From: Thiodiazotropha sp040507005
GTDB taxonomy: Bacteria > Pseudomonadota > Gammaproteobacteria > Chromatiales > Chromatiaceae
NCBI GenBank assembly: GCA_040507005.1
Contig: JBEVVS010000113.1
Span: forward strand, 1 to 64,000
Reading direction: 5' to 3'
Length of the DNA stretch: 64,000 nt
Under the pieces are notes generated by a model. The model saw only the letters and a program-made list of their open reading frames with translations. It had not been told where the DNA came from and ran no database searches. This document shows, piece after piece, positions 52,183 through 60,200 of the stretch (position 1 is its first letter; each line of letters opens with the position of its first letter). Position numbers and translations under genes: made by a program.

Positions 52183-53592
52183 TCAGCCGCCCAACAGCGC
52201 AGCGACCTCCTTACCCCGTTTGTTGCGTGAACGCCGGTGTGTGGAATTGGATCCAGCTTCACTCTGTTTTCGCTGTTTATGTTTGTGAGACGCCTTTGTC
52301 TCTGACTGCTTCGCACTATTCTTGGCGGTGTTTTTGGCGGCGTTGGTTTTATCTGTGCTGCCCCGGTTTTTTGCAGCATGCTTATTTTTATTGTTCTGAG
52401 TATGACGCTTGTCGTTTCTTCCCTTCTGAATCGGTTCGGCTTGGATGGTCGGATCCGGTGCGTAACCGTCGATGACCAGCTGAGGAATCGATGATTTTGT
52501 CAGCCGCTCAATATCCTTCAGCAGTTTGAGCTCATCCACGCAGACCAGTGAGATGGCTTCTCCTTCATTGCCGGCCCTGCCGGTGCGCCCGATGCGGTGT
52601 ACATAGTCCTCCGGGACATTCGGCAACTCATAATTCACAACATGGGGTAGTTGGTCGATATCCAGGCCGCGTGCGGCGATATCGGTGGCCACCAAAACCC
52701 GGATTTCACCGGCCTTAAAACCGGCCAGTGCTCGAGTGCGAGCCCCCTGGCTCTTATTGCCATGAATGGCCGCAGCACTCAGACCATCCCGCTGCAACTG
52801 TTGCGCGAGACGGTTTGCACCATGCTTGGTACGGGTGAAGACCAATACCTGACGCCAGTTTTGCGAGCCGATCATGTGACTCAGCATCTCCCGTTTACGC
52901 CGCTTGTCCACTGGATGTATCACCTGTTTGATACGATCTGCGGTGGTATTTCTGCGTGCGACTTCTATCAGTTCGGGGTGATCCAGCAGCCGGCCTGCCA
53001 GCTTTTTGATATCGCTGGAGAAGGTGGCGGAGAAGAGCAGATTCTGGCGAGCGGTATTGACCGGCAGCAGTGCCAGTATCTTGCGGATGTCGTGGATAAA
53101 GCCCATATCCAGCATGCGGTCGGCCTCGTCGAGTACCAGGATCTCTATCCCTGAAAGGTCCACCGTTTTTTGACTCACGTGGTCCAGAAGTCTGCCTGGG
53201 GTGGCCACCAGAATATCGACACCTGCACGTAGTTTTGCTATCTGCGGATTGATCTTAACGCCACCGAAGATCACGGCTGCAGCTAATCCCGTGTGTCGTC
53301 CATAGGTTTCCACGCTATCGCCGACCTGTGCGGCCAGTTCCCGGGTAGGGGTCAGTACCAACGCCCGCACCGGGCGCTGACCGTCGGATTGGGGTCTGCT
53401 GGTCAGTAGCTGCAGTAACGGTAGGGTGAAACCGGCGGTCTTTCCGGTCCCGGTCTGGGCCGCGGCCATGATGTCCTTGCCAGCGAGGATGGCAGGTATT
53501 GCCTTCCTTTGAATAGGTGTGGGTTGACTATAACCCTGCTCGCGAACGGCGCGCAGGAGTTCGGCCGAGAGGCCGAGATTCTCAAATGACAT
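52183..53592 (-). CDS. rhlE: DEAD-box RNA helicase RhlE
   Basis: The 469-residue protein has the RecA-like helicase core: Q motif GYSQPTPIQ, Walker A AAAQTGTGKTAG, DEAD box LVLDEADRML, SAT motif FSATFSS and RIGRTGRAG. A basic disordered tail of about 90 residues (Lys/Asn/Ser/Thr/Arg-rich) follows. It works on ribosome assembly and RNA decay in relatives. The C-terminal tail is typical of RhlE. Confidence 0.95.
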   Translation of the reverse strand: MSFENLGLSAELLRAVREQGYSQPTPIQRKAIPAILAGKDIMAAAQTGTGKTAGFTLPLLQLLTSRPQSDGQRPVRALVLTPTRELAAQVGDSVETYGRHTGLAAAVIFGGVKINPQIAKLRAGVDILVATPGRLLDHVSQKTVDLSGIEILVLDEADRMLDMGFIHDIRKILALLPVNTARQNLLFSATFSSDIKKLAGRLLDHPELIEVARRNTTADRIKQVIHPVDKRRKREMLSHMIGSQNWRQVLVFTRTKHGANRLAQQLQRDGLSAAAIHGNKSQGARTRALAGFKAGEIRVLVATDIAARGLDIDQLPHVVNYELPNVPEDYVHRIGRTGRAGNEGEAISLVCVDELKLLKDIERLTKSSIPQLVIDGYAPDPTIQAEPIQKGRNDKRHTQNNKNKHAAKNRGSTDKTNAAKNTAKNSAKQSETKASHKHKQRKQSEAGSNSTHRRSRNKRGKEVAALLGG

Positions 53593-53806
53593 GGAAAAGG
53601 CTCCGTAACAGTCTTGCCCTCATTGCGGCAGCATCACTGTCGCAGGAGCCGGTTCAGGCTGAAAAAAGTCTCTCTTCAAGCGGGAAGCATTGTCCCAGAA
53701 ACGGGATAAGCGAACGGCTCAAGGTGTTCTGACGACTCAAATATCGTATTGGGCGCAAACCGACTAGGCGCCCCAGCAGAGGGGCATGATAACAGAAATT
53801 TATCCG

Positions 53807-55519
53807 TCAGGCAGATTTGCTTCGTTTCTTGCCTTTACGCGGCGCTTTTTTTCGCTTTTCCGGCTGTTGTACGCGTGCGATTTTCATCTGTTGACCGCAT
53901 ACCCAGGCCCGCTTCAGATCTTGGAAAATATCCTGGGGCATACCCGCCGGCAGATCCACCAGGCTGAAATCGTCATGGATATCGATATGCCCGATATGCT
54001 CGGCATCAAGACCGGCCTCGTTGGCGATGGCGCCGACAATATTACCGGGTTTGACCTGGTGTTGATGCCCGACCTCGATACGAAATCGTTCCATACCCTG
54101 GGCCGGGCGTGCCTTGGGTGGGCGCTGTCGTCTCTCTTTGCCGTCCTTGGTTTTTCTTGTGGCCCTATCACGGGACGCGGGTTTTTCCCGTTCCGGTTCC
54201 AGCAGCAGCGGGCGATCTCCCATGGATAGCTTTGCCAGGGCGGCGGCTATCTCCAGTGCAGGTACATCGTGTTCCTGCTGAAACTGTTCCAGCAGACTCT
54301 GCATGAAGTCGAGCTCCCCGGCTGCGATGGTATCGCTGATACGTTGTTTGAAATTGGCGATGCGTTTGTTGTTCACCATCTCATTGCTTGGCAGCTCAAG
54401 GGATGCAATTTTTTGTCGGGTTGCCTTCTCGATGGCGCTCAGCATGCGTCGCTCGCGGGGGGCGACAAACAGGATTGCATCACCCACGCGGCCGGCACGT
54501 CCGGTGCGGCCGATACGGTGGATATAGGCCTCGGTGTCATAGGGAATATCGTAGTTGATGACATGGCTGATCCGTTCTACATCCAGGCCACGGGCGGCCA
54601 CATCGGTTGCCACCAGAATATCCAGAGACCCGCGTTTCAGGCGCTCGACCATCTGTTCACGCTGCTTCTGTACCATATCCCCATTCAGGGCAGCGGCGGC
54701 ATATCCCCTGGCCTCCAAGCGTTCGGCCAATTCAGTGGTTGCGGTCTTGGTGCGGACAAACACGATAATGGCATCGAAGGTCTCCACCTCCAGAATGCGG
54801 GTCAACGCATCCAGTTTATGCAGGCCGCTCACCGACCAGTAGCGTTGACGAATGGTGTCCGCTGTCGCAGTGCGGGTCTTGATCGCGATCTCACAGGGGT
54901 TATCCAGGTGGCGCCGGGCAATCCGCTGGATCTCTTTTGGCATGGTCGCCGAGAACAGGGCCGTCTGATGCTGTTCCGGAATCTGTTCCAGGATCCACTG
55001 CACATCGTCGATAAAACCCATGCGCAGCATCTCATCCGCCTCATCCAGGACCAGGGCCTGAATCGAGTCGAGCTTGAGGGTCCCCTTGCGCATGTGATCC
55101 ATCACCCTTCCCGGTGTGCCGACCACCACATGCACCCCGCGCTTCAACTGCCGAATCTGACCGGAATAGTCCTGCCCGCCGTACACCGGCAGCACATGGA
55201 ATCCCTTGATGTGGGCGGCATAGCGTTGGAAGGCCTCGGCCACCTGGATCGCCAGCTCCCGGGTTGGGGTAAGGACCAGGATCTGAACATGCTGCTGTTT
55301 GGTATTGAGCCTGGCGAGCAGAGGCAGGGCGAAAGCGGCAGTCTTGCCGGTGCCGGTAGGGGCATGACCCAACAGATCCCGGCCTTGCAACATATGGGGT
55401 ATGGTCTGGGCCTGAATCGGTGAGGGGGTTTCGTAGCCGACCGCATCGAGTGCCTTCAACAGGGATCTAGGCAGGTTAAAGTCGCTGAAGCTGGCGGGGT
55501 GAGCATTGGTGTCGGACAT
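53807..55519 (-). CDS. deaD: DEAD-box RNA helicase DeaD (CsdA)
   Basis: The 570-residue protein has the helicase core: Q motif GYETPSPIQ, Walker A GHAPTGTGKTAA, DEAD box LVLDEADEML, SATMPK and RIGRTGRAG. It then has the DeaD-specific C-terminal RNA-binding domain (about 480-560: RFRIEVGHQHQVKPGNIVGA, AGLDAEHIGHIDIHDDFSLV, MPQDIFQDLKRAWVCGQQM) and a basic tail. I start at ATG 55517-55519 with AGGA eleven bases upstream; the longer 55561 frame has no ribosome site. It helps ribosome assembly and RNA unfolding in the cold. Confidence 0.95.
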   Translation of the reverse strand: MSDTNAHPASFSDFNLPRSLLKALDAVGYETPSPIQAQTIPHMLQGRDLLGHAPTGTGKTAAFALPLLARLNTKQQHVQILVLTPTRELAIQVAEAFQRYAAHIKGFHVLPVYGGQDYSGQIRQLKRGVHVVVGTPGRVMDHMRKGTLKLDSIQALVLDEADEMLRMGFIDDVQWILEQIPEQHQTALFSATMPKEIQRIARRHLDNPCEIAIKTRTATADTIRQRYWSVSGLHKLDALTRILEVETFDAIIVFVRTKTATTELAERLEARGYAAAALNGDMVQKQREQMVERLKRGSLDILVATDVAARGLDVERISHVINYDIPYDTEAYIHRIGRTGRAGRVGDAILFVAPRERRMLSAIEKATRQKIASLELPSNEMVNNKRIANFKQRISDTIAAGELDFMQSLLEQFQQEHDVPALEIAAALAKLSMGDRPLLLEPEREKPASRDRATRKTKDGKERRQRPPKARPAQGMERFRIEVGHQHQVKPGNIVGAIANEAGLDAEHIGHIDIHDDFSLVDLPAGMPQDIFQDLKRAWVCGQQMKIARVQQPEKRKKAPRKGKKRSKSA

Positions 55520-55637
55520 CGAGAATTCCTGGTGAGGGCAAGGATGGGCGGCGATAGGCAAAGCCGGGCGGAGCAGTATAATGTTTCGCCTAGTGATTAC
55601 AATAGCTTATTACAGTTTGCAGGATTAAATAGCATAA

Positions 55638-56090
55638 ATGACGAAGCTTAAGCAGATTTGGGTCGATGCAGACGCCTGCCCGAAGGTAATCAAGGAGATT
55701 CTCTATCGTGCCGCAGAGCGGGTAAATATTGCCCTGATCCTGGTTGCCAATCAACCGCTGCAGGTGCCGGGTTCCCGCTATATTCGTACGGTTCAGGTGG
55801 GAGCCGGTTTCGATATCGCCGATAACTACATTGTGCAGCAGGTAACCCAGGGGGATCTTGTGATTACCTCAGACATCCCCCTGGCTGCCGAAGTGATAGC
55901 AAAGGGTTGCCTGGCCCTGAGTCCACGGGGAGATCTCTTCACTGAGGAGAATATCCGCCAACGCCTGAACATGCGTGATTTCATGGATACCCTGCGTGGG
56001 AGTGGCATACAAACCGGAGGCCCAGCAGCCCTCAACCAGTCGGATAGGCAGGCATTCGCCAATCAACTCGATCGATTGCTGGCCCGCTGA
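55638..56090 (+). CDS. yaiI: YaiI/YqxD-family (DUF188) protein
   Basis: The 150-residue protein has the DUF188 PIN-like pattern: IWVDADACPKVIKEILYRAA, LVANQPLQVPGS, VQVGAGFDIADNYIV, DLVITSDIPLAAEVIAKGCL, RLNMRDFMDTLRGSG and GGPAALNQSDRQAFANQLDR. It is predicted to be a nuclease-like protein of unknown substrate. It is divergent from deaD. Confidence 0.93.
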   Translation: MTKLKQIWVDADACPKVIKEILYRAAERVNIALILVANQPLQVPGSRYIRTVQVGAGFDIADNYIVQQVTQGDLVITSDIPLAAEVIAKGCLALSPRGDLFTEENIRQRLNMRDFMDTLRGSGIQTGGPAALNQSDRQAFANQLDRLLAR

Positions 56091-56097
56091 GCCAAGA

Positions 56098-56313
56098 CTA
56101 TTTCAAGCCGACCTTTTCACCGCTGGAGCGGGTATCCAGGCTGAGTACAGAATAGAGCGGACAGATGGCGAACAGGCCGGTCAGCAACAGAATGACGCCA
56201 ATCCAACCGATTGGACTCTGTATGCCGTAGAAGATATTTCCCACTAGAAGAATGCCCACAATGATGCGGACGATACGGTCTGTTTTACCCACATTCTTTT
56301 TCAGTAGATCCAT
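56098..56313 (-). CDS. DUF2892 (YgaP-type) membrane protein
   Basis: The 71-residue protein has two helices (about 15-31 and 33-52) and the family signature KNVGKTDRIVRIIVGILLVG, then LTGLFAICPLYSVLSLDT with Cys and Pro-Leu-Tyr. The DUF2892 domain is often fused to rhodanese (YgaP); here it stands alone. The function is unknown, and a role in sulfur transport or trafficking is only suspected. Confidence 0.88.
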   Translation of the reverse strand: MDLLKKNVGKTDRIVRIIVGILLVGNIFYGIQSPIGWIGVILLLTGLFAICPLYSVLSLDTRSSGEKVGLK

Positions 56314-56473
56314 TGCTATTGCTCCTGGTTGTGAGTGCGAGAAAATCCTACCATATTTCTATTGGGGTTTTATTGCTGCGCCGTTGTTGATTCACAATTG
56401 TTTTCACAACCGGCCATCACCAAGGTCGAGCAGACATACCTAAGACAGGTAATGGAGCAAACCAGGGTTCTCT

Positions 56474-57178
56474 ATGAACGGTAAAAATTTGCATGCAGCA
56501 TTGCGCAGGTTAGGCGATCCGGCGGTAGCGGTGCATTCACAACGCTTCTTCAAAACCGGGCAGGGTGAATATGGTGAAGGGGACCTTTTTTTGGGTATTC
56601 GAGTCCCCGTCCTCAGGCAGCAGGCCAAACAGCACCGCCACATCACCATTGAGCAGCTGCTTCTATCCTTGCGCTCCGTCTATCATGAAGAGCGGCTGTG
56701 TGCGTTGCTGATCATGGTATTGAAATACCAGGCTGGAAACGATTTGCAGCGAGAAGCGATCGTTGAGCACTACTTAAGTAACACGCAATACATCAATAAC
56801 TGGGATCTGGTAGACAGCAGTGCTTATCATATTCTAGGTCCGCATCTTGAAAACAGGGACAGAGGCTTGCTCCATGGGTTGGCGAGGTCAGGGAGTCTGT
56901 GGGAGCGCCGTATGGCAATTATAGCAACCCTATATTTCATTAAAAAACATCAATATAAAGATACTTTAAAGATTTCGTATGAGCTTTTGGGCGACCCCCA
57001 CGACCTAATCCATAAGGCGGTAGGCTGGATGTTGCGGGAAGTGGGCAACCGGGATCTAGAGGTTGAGCAGGCCTTCCTCAATGTGCACTACAAAAAAATG
57101 CCCCGCACCATGCTCCGCTACGCCATTGAGAAGTTTCCTGATAAGCAACGCAAAGCCTATCTTCAGGGGACGGTCTGA
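56474..57178 (+). CDS. AlkD-like DNA alkylation repair protein
   Basis: The 234-residue protein is an ALK-repeat (HEAT-like) DNA glycosylase: FFKTGQGEYGEGDLFLGIRVPVLR, then helical repeats, LGPHLENRDRG and LWERRMAIIATLYFIKK, then LGDPHDLIHKAVGWMLREVG with the Trp and Arg-Glu typical of AlkD. It removes bulky alkylated bases. ATG 56474 is preferred. Confidence 0.93.
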   Translation: MNGKNLHAALRRLGDPAVAVHSQRFFKTGQGEYGEGDLFLGIRVPVLRQQAKQHRHITIEQLLLSLRSVYHEERLCALLIMVLKYQAGNDLQREAIVEHYLSNTQYINNWDLVDSSAYHILGPHLENRDRGLLHGLARSGSLWERRMAIIATLYFIKKHQYKDTLKISYELLGDPHDLIHKAVGWMLREVGNRDLEVEQAFLNVHYKKMPRTMLRYAIEKFPDKQRKAYLQGTV

Positions 57179-57214
57179 TGAGCAGATTTCATAGCTGCAC
57201 TGTATGAGTGGATG

Positions 57215-57233
57215 TGTCATACTCGGTATGACA
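57215..57233 (+). promoter_or_regulatory. palindromic candidate NikR operator
   Basis: The 19 bases TGTCATAC-TCG-GTATGACA form perfect eight-base arms with a three-base centre. The half-site TCATAC/GTATGA is the half-site of known NikR operators (GTATGA-N16-TCATAC in E. coli), and a further GTATGA lies at 57202-57207. It sits just before the nickel operon whose last gene is nikR. The half-site spacing differs from E. coli. It also shows that the gene at 57254 starts later than the open frame suggests. Confidence 0.72.
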
Positions 57234-57253
57234 AAAATTATTTTCTTCATACT

Positions 57254-57697
57254 ATGGCAACTAGCAATAAGATACGATCGATTCTCCTGCTTTTCCTGAT
57301 CAGCCACCTGCCAGCTGCCTTGTCCCATGGGGTGGGATTGACCATGGACCGCCGGGAGGCACAGGTCATCTGGCTCGCGCATGAGGATGATACACCTCTG
57401 GCCAACGCCGCTTATGAACTCTCCGTGGTCGGTGTGAATAGACCCTACCAGAGGGGGCAAACCGATGCATTGGGGAGAGTGGTCTTTATTCCCGGGGATT
57501 CCACCCAGTGGCGTTTGCGGGTATTCAGCGAGGATGGGCATGGTGTGGACAGAACTATTGAATTGACTGCCGGTGAGGCCGTGCACTCTCATCATGAGCA
57601 TGGATCTTCAGATCTCACGAAATTGATCTTGGGTGTAGGCGTACTACTCAGCGGATTTGGTTTCTTGATGTTGTTTGCGAAGCGTAATAAAGATTGA
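57254..57697 (+). CDS. periplasmic accessory protein of nickel ECF transporter (NikL-like)
   Basis: With ATG 57254 as start, 147 residues: a signal peptide (IRSILLLFLISHLPAALSHG), an Ig-like beta domain (AQVIWLAHEDDTPLANAAYE, TDALGRVVFIPGD), a His-rich segment (HSHHEHGSS) and a C-terminal membrane helix (ILGVGVLLSGFGFLMLFAK). This fits the small extracytoplasmic accessory proteins found in nickel/cobalt ECF operons. The start is set by the palindrome at 57215-57233, which would otherwise be inside coding sequence. Confidence 0.8.
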   Translation: MATSNKIRSILLLFLISHLPAALSHGVGLTMDRREAQVIWLAHEDDTPLANAAYELSVVGVNRPYQRGQTDALGRVVFIPGDSTQWRLRVFSEDGHGVDRTIELTAGEAVHSHHEHGSSDLTKLILGVGVLLSGFGFLMLFAKRNKD

Positions 57698-57725
57698 TGC
57701 AGTTCACCCATAGCAACTGCTGATC

Positions 57726-58367
57726 ATGCATATTCCCGACGGTTTTATCGCGCCACAATTTTACCTGCCGGCCTATGCACTGGCAGGGGGGGGCTGGGTA
57801 TGGGCGGCACGCGGGCTTAAACAGCGACTGGATGAGGAGACCATACCCCGTTTGGCGGTAATCACGGCCTTGGCCTATGTCATAGGGTTGGTCATGCTGC
57901 CATTGCCGGGTGGCAGCACCGGGCACCTGGTGGGGATCGGCATGCTGGCGATGTTGTTCGGTGTCAGGCTCGCTTTTCTCGCCTATAGTCTGGTGCTGTT
58001 GCTGCAGGCACTCCTGTTTGGCGCTGGTGGAATCACCGCACTACCGGTTAATGCCCTTGCCGTCGGACTTATCGGCGCCATGACAATGACCCTATTCATG
58101 GGCTGGCGGAGTGAGCGATATCCGCTGCCATTCATTGCCGTTGGTGCTTTCCTGGCGGTGGTGTTACCCGCGCTGTTGATTGCAGTGGTGTTAGGCATTC
58201 AACCGGCCATTGCACAGCGGGATGACGGCTCGCCCCTGTTCTTTCCTTTCGGTCCCGAGGTAGTGGTACCTGCGATCCTTATACCGCACCTGGTGATTGG
58301 CGGGGTAGAGGCGCTGTTTACCCTGGCCGTGTGGCGCTATGCCAAGACGAGGGGTTGGTTGGCATGA
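57726..58367 (+). CDS. nikM: nickel ECF transporter substrate-binding membrane protein (CbiM/NikM)
   Basis: The 213-residue protein starts MHIPDGFI, the family's metal-binding N-terminus. It has six or seven helices with the landmarks GGSTGHLVGIGMLAMLFG, LVLLLQALLFGAGGITALPVNAL and IPHLVIGGVEALFT. CbiM-type S components bind cobalt or nickel; the nikR at the end of the operon argues for nickel. It overlaps cbiQ by four bases (ATGA). Confidence 0.93.
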   Translation: MHIPDGFIAPQFYLPAYALAGGGWVWAARGLKQRLDEETIPRLAVITALAYVIGLVMLPLPGGSTGHLVGIGMLAMLFGVRLAFLAYSLVLLLQALLFGAGGITALPVNALAVGLIGAMTMTLFMGWRSERYPLPFIAVGAFLAVVLPALLIAVVLGIQPAIAQRDDGSPLFFPFGPEVVVPAILIPHLVIGGVEALFTLAVWRYAKTRGWLA

Positions 58368-58915
58368 GTGATCTGCGCTGGTTACTGCTCTATCTGTTCG
58401 CGGTGGTAGTGATTACCCTGATACACCAACCGCTTTATCTGTTGATCGGCCTGTTTGCTGTGGTGCTGTTCTCGGGATCACTTCGTTGGCGTCTGCTGCG
58501 TAAGGCGCTGCTCTCCATGCTGGTGTTCAATGTAACAGTCTCCTTGGGTTATCTGGTGATTGGATTGATGCGGGATGAACTGCGCATGGATTATCTGTTG
58601 TTGATCAACAGCCGCGTCTTGCTGCTGGTGATGCTGGGGTTTTGGTTGAGCGCCAGGATCAATCTCGCCAATGCCTTGCGATTCTCACCCACACTGGTAT
58701 TTCTGACCACCTTGGCGGCTGGCCAGATTCGCCTCATGAGCCGCCTGATCAATGACTATCGGACGGCTTTCGAAAGTCGCTGTCTGAAAAGGCCGAACTG
58801 GGCTGAACGCACCAGACTCGCGGTGGCACAGACCGAAGCGGTGGTGGAGCAATCCCATCATGCCGCAACAGAGATCAGTCAGGGGATGCGATCCAGAGGT
58901 GTGTTCAATGATTGA
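58364..58915 (+). CDS. nikQ: ECF transporter transmembrane protein (CbiQ/NikQ)
   Basis: The 183-residue T component has about five helices and a shortened C-terminal cytoplasmic part. It contains the ISQGMRSRGVF segment (the Ala/Ser-Arg-Gly coupling motif that touches the ATPase) and AAGQIRLMSRLINDYRTAFESRCL. It starts with ATG inside the preceding stop (ATGA). Confidence 0.9.
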   Translation: MSDLRWLLLYLFAVVVITLIHQPLYLLIGLFAVVLFSGSLRWRLLRKALLSMLVFNVTVSLGYLVIGLMRDELRMDYLLLINSRVLLLVMLGFWLSARINLANALRFSPTLVFLTTLAAGQIRLMSRLINDYRTAFESRCLKRPNWAERTRLAVAQTEAVVEQSHHAATEISQGMRSRGVFND

Positions 58916-59684
58916 GCTGAAGGAGATCGGATTCAATTGGCCGGACGGACCCCCTGTGATCAGGGATATAACCTTGCGGGTCGAACCGGGTGAGAAACTG
59001 GTAGTGCTGGGTGCCAATGGTTGTGGTAAGACAACCCTGCTCAAATTGTTGAACGGTCTCCTGTTCGCCACATCGGGAAGCTATCGTTATAGAGGTGATG
59101 CGGTAACCAGGCAACTTGTTCGCAGCGGCCCGTGGGCGAATCGGTTTCGACGTGAAATGGTGCTGCTTTTTCAGCATCCGGAAGCGATGCTCTTCAATCC
59201 CACGGTTGCCGACGAGATTGGTTATGGTCCGCGCCAACTGGGTATGCCGGAAAGCGAACAGTTGATTCACCAATGGGCGGAACGTCTGGACCTTCGATCC
59301 CTACTGAATAAGCCGCCCTACAGCCTATCAGGTGGAGAGAAAAAGAAAGTGGCCTTGGCTGCAATACTCGCCCTTCAGCCAAATTGCCTGCTGCTCGATG
59401 AACCGATCGCCAACCTGGATCCACGCAGCAGCGGTTGGGTGGTGGATTATCTACTTGCCACAAAGGCAACGGTGATTATCACTACCCATAATCTGAGCAT
59501 GGCCGCTGAATTGGGTGAGCGCTGTATTGTCATGGATGAACAAGGCAGGCTCTGCTTCGACGGTCCGGTCAAGCAGGCACTGGCCGACATGGATCTGTTA
59601 CAGCGGGCCAATCTGGTGCACCGACACCAGCATCGCCACGGTGCGATCAGCCATTCTCACCCCCATGTACACGATTGGGAGTAG
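58908..59684 (+). CDS. nikO: ECF transporter ATP-binding protein (CbiO/NikO)
   Basis: The 258-residue ABC ATPase has Walker A GANGCGKT (residues 35-42), signature YSLSGGEKKKVALAA (about 140) and Walker B CLLLDEPIANLDP. It energises nickel uptake. The C-terminus is unusually His-rich (HRHQHRHGAISHSHPHVHDW), a likely metal-binding tail. It starts with ATG inside the end of nikQ; the longer 58860 frame is not coding. Confidence 0.93.
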   Translation: MIELKEIGFNWPDGPPVIRDITLRVEPGEKLVVLGANGCGKTTLLKLLNGLLFATSGSYRYRGDAVTRQLVRSGPWANRFRREMVLLFQHPEAMLFNPTVADEIGYGPRQLGMPESEQLIHQWAERLDLRSLLNKPPYSLSGGEKKKVALAAILALQPNCLLLDEPIANLDPRSSGWVVDYLLATKATVIITTHNLSMAAELGERCIVMDEQGRLCFDGPVKQALADMDLLQRANLVHRHQHRHGAISHSHPHVHDWE

Positions 59685-59692
59685 ACAGAGTC

Positions 59693-60115
59693 ATGACAGA
59701 TAACAACGAGCTTGCCCGTGTTACCGTATCCCTCCCCGAGGGTTTGTTACATGAACTGGACAAACGGTTTATCGATCAGGGTTACGCTTCCCGCTCAGAA
59801 CTGGTGCGGGACATGATCAGGGAAAAGCTGGTGGAGGAACGGTGGGCCGATGAACAGAAAGAAGTGTACGGTGTTTTGACCATCAGTTATGACCACCATC
59901 AACGGGGTTTGACCGAGAAGATCAACCATATTCAGCATCATAGCTATATCAATGTCCTGTGTACCACCCATGTACATCTCGATCACCACCATTGCCTGGA
60001 AACCATCATCGTACGGGGCAAACCCAACGAGATAGAGCAGCTGGTCACCAAGATAGGTGGTATGCGCGGGGTGAGATTCTCCAAATTGACCCGAGCCTCG
60101 ATACCCGCCATGTGA
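59693..60115 (+). CDS. nikR: nickel-responsive regulator NikR
   Basis: The 140-residue protein has an N-terminal ribbon-helix-helix (RVTVSLPEGLLHELDKRF) and a C-terminal ACT-like nickel domain. The nickel ligands known from E. coli (His76, His87, His89 and Cys95) align with His82, His93, His95 and Cys101 (HVHLDHHHC). With nickel it binds its operator and represses the uptake genes. It is the last gene of the nikM operon, so it likely represses its own transcription through the palindrome at 57215-57233. Confidence 0.95.
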   Translation: MTDNNELARVTVSLPEGLLHELDKRFIDQGYASRSELVRDMIREKLVEERWADEQKEVYGVLTISYDHHQRGLTEKINHIQHHSYINVLCTTHVHLDHHHCLETIIVRGKPNEIEQLVTKIGGMRGVRFSKLTRASIPAM

Positions 60116-60200
60116 ATCGATAATACCTCTTACCCCCGCCTGTTATTTCTTCTATGTTATTCATCAGAAGGGTGAATAAATTGTTCCATGGGGGGCTTCA

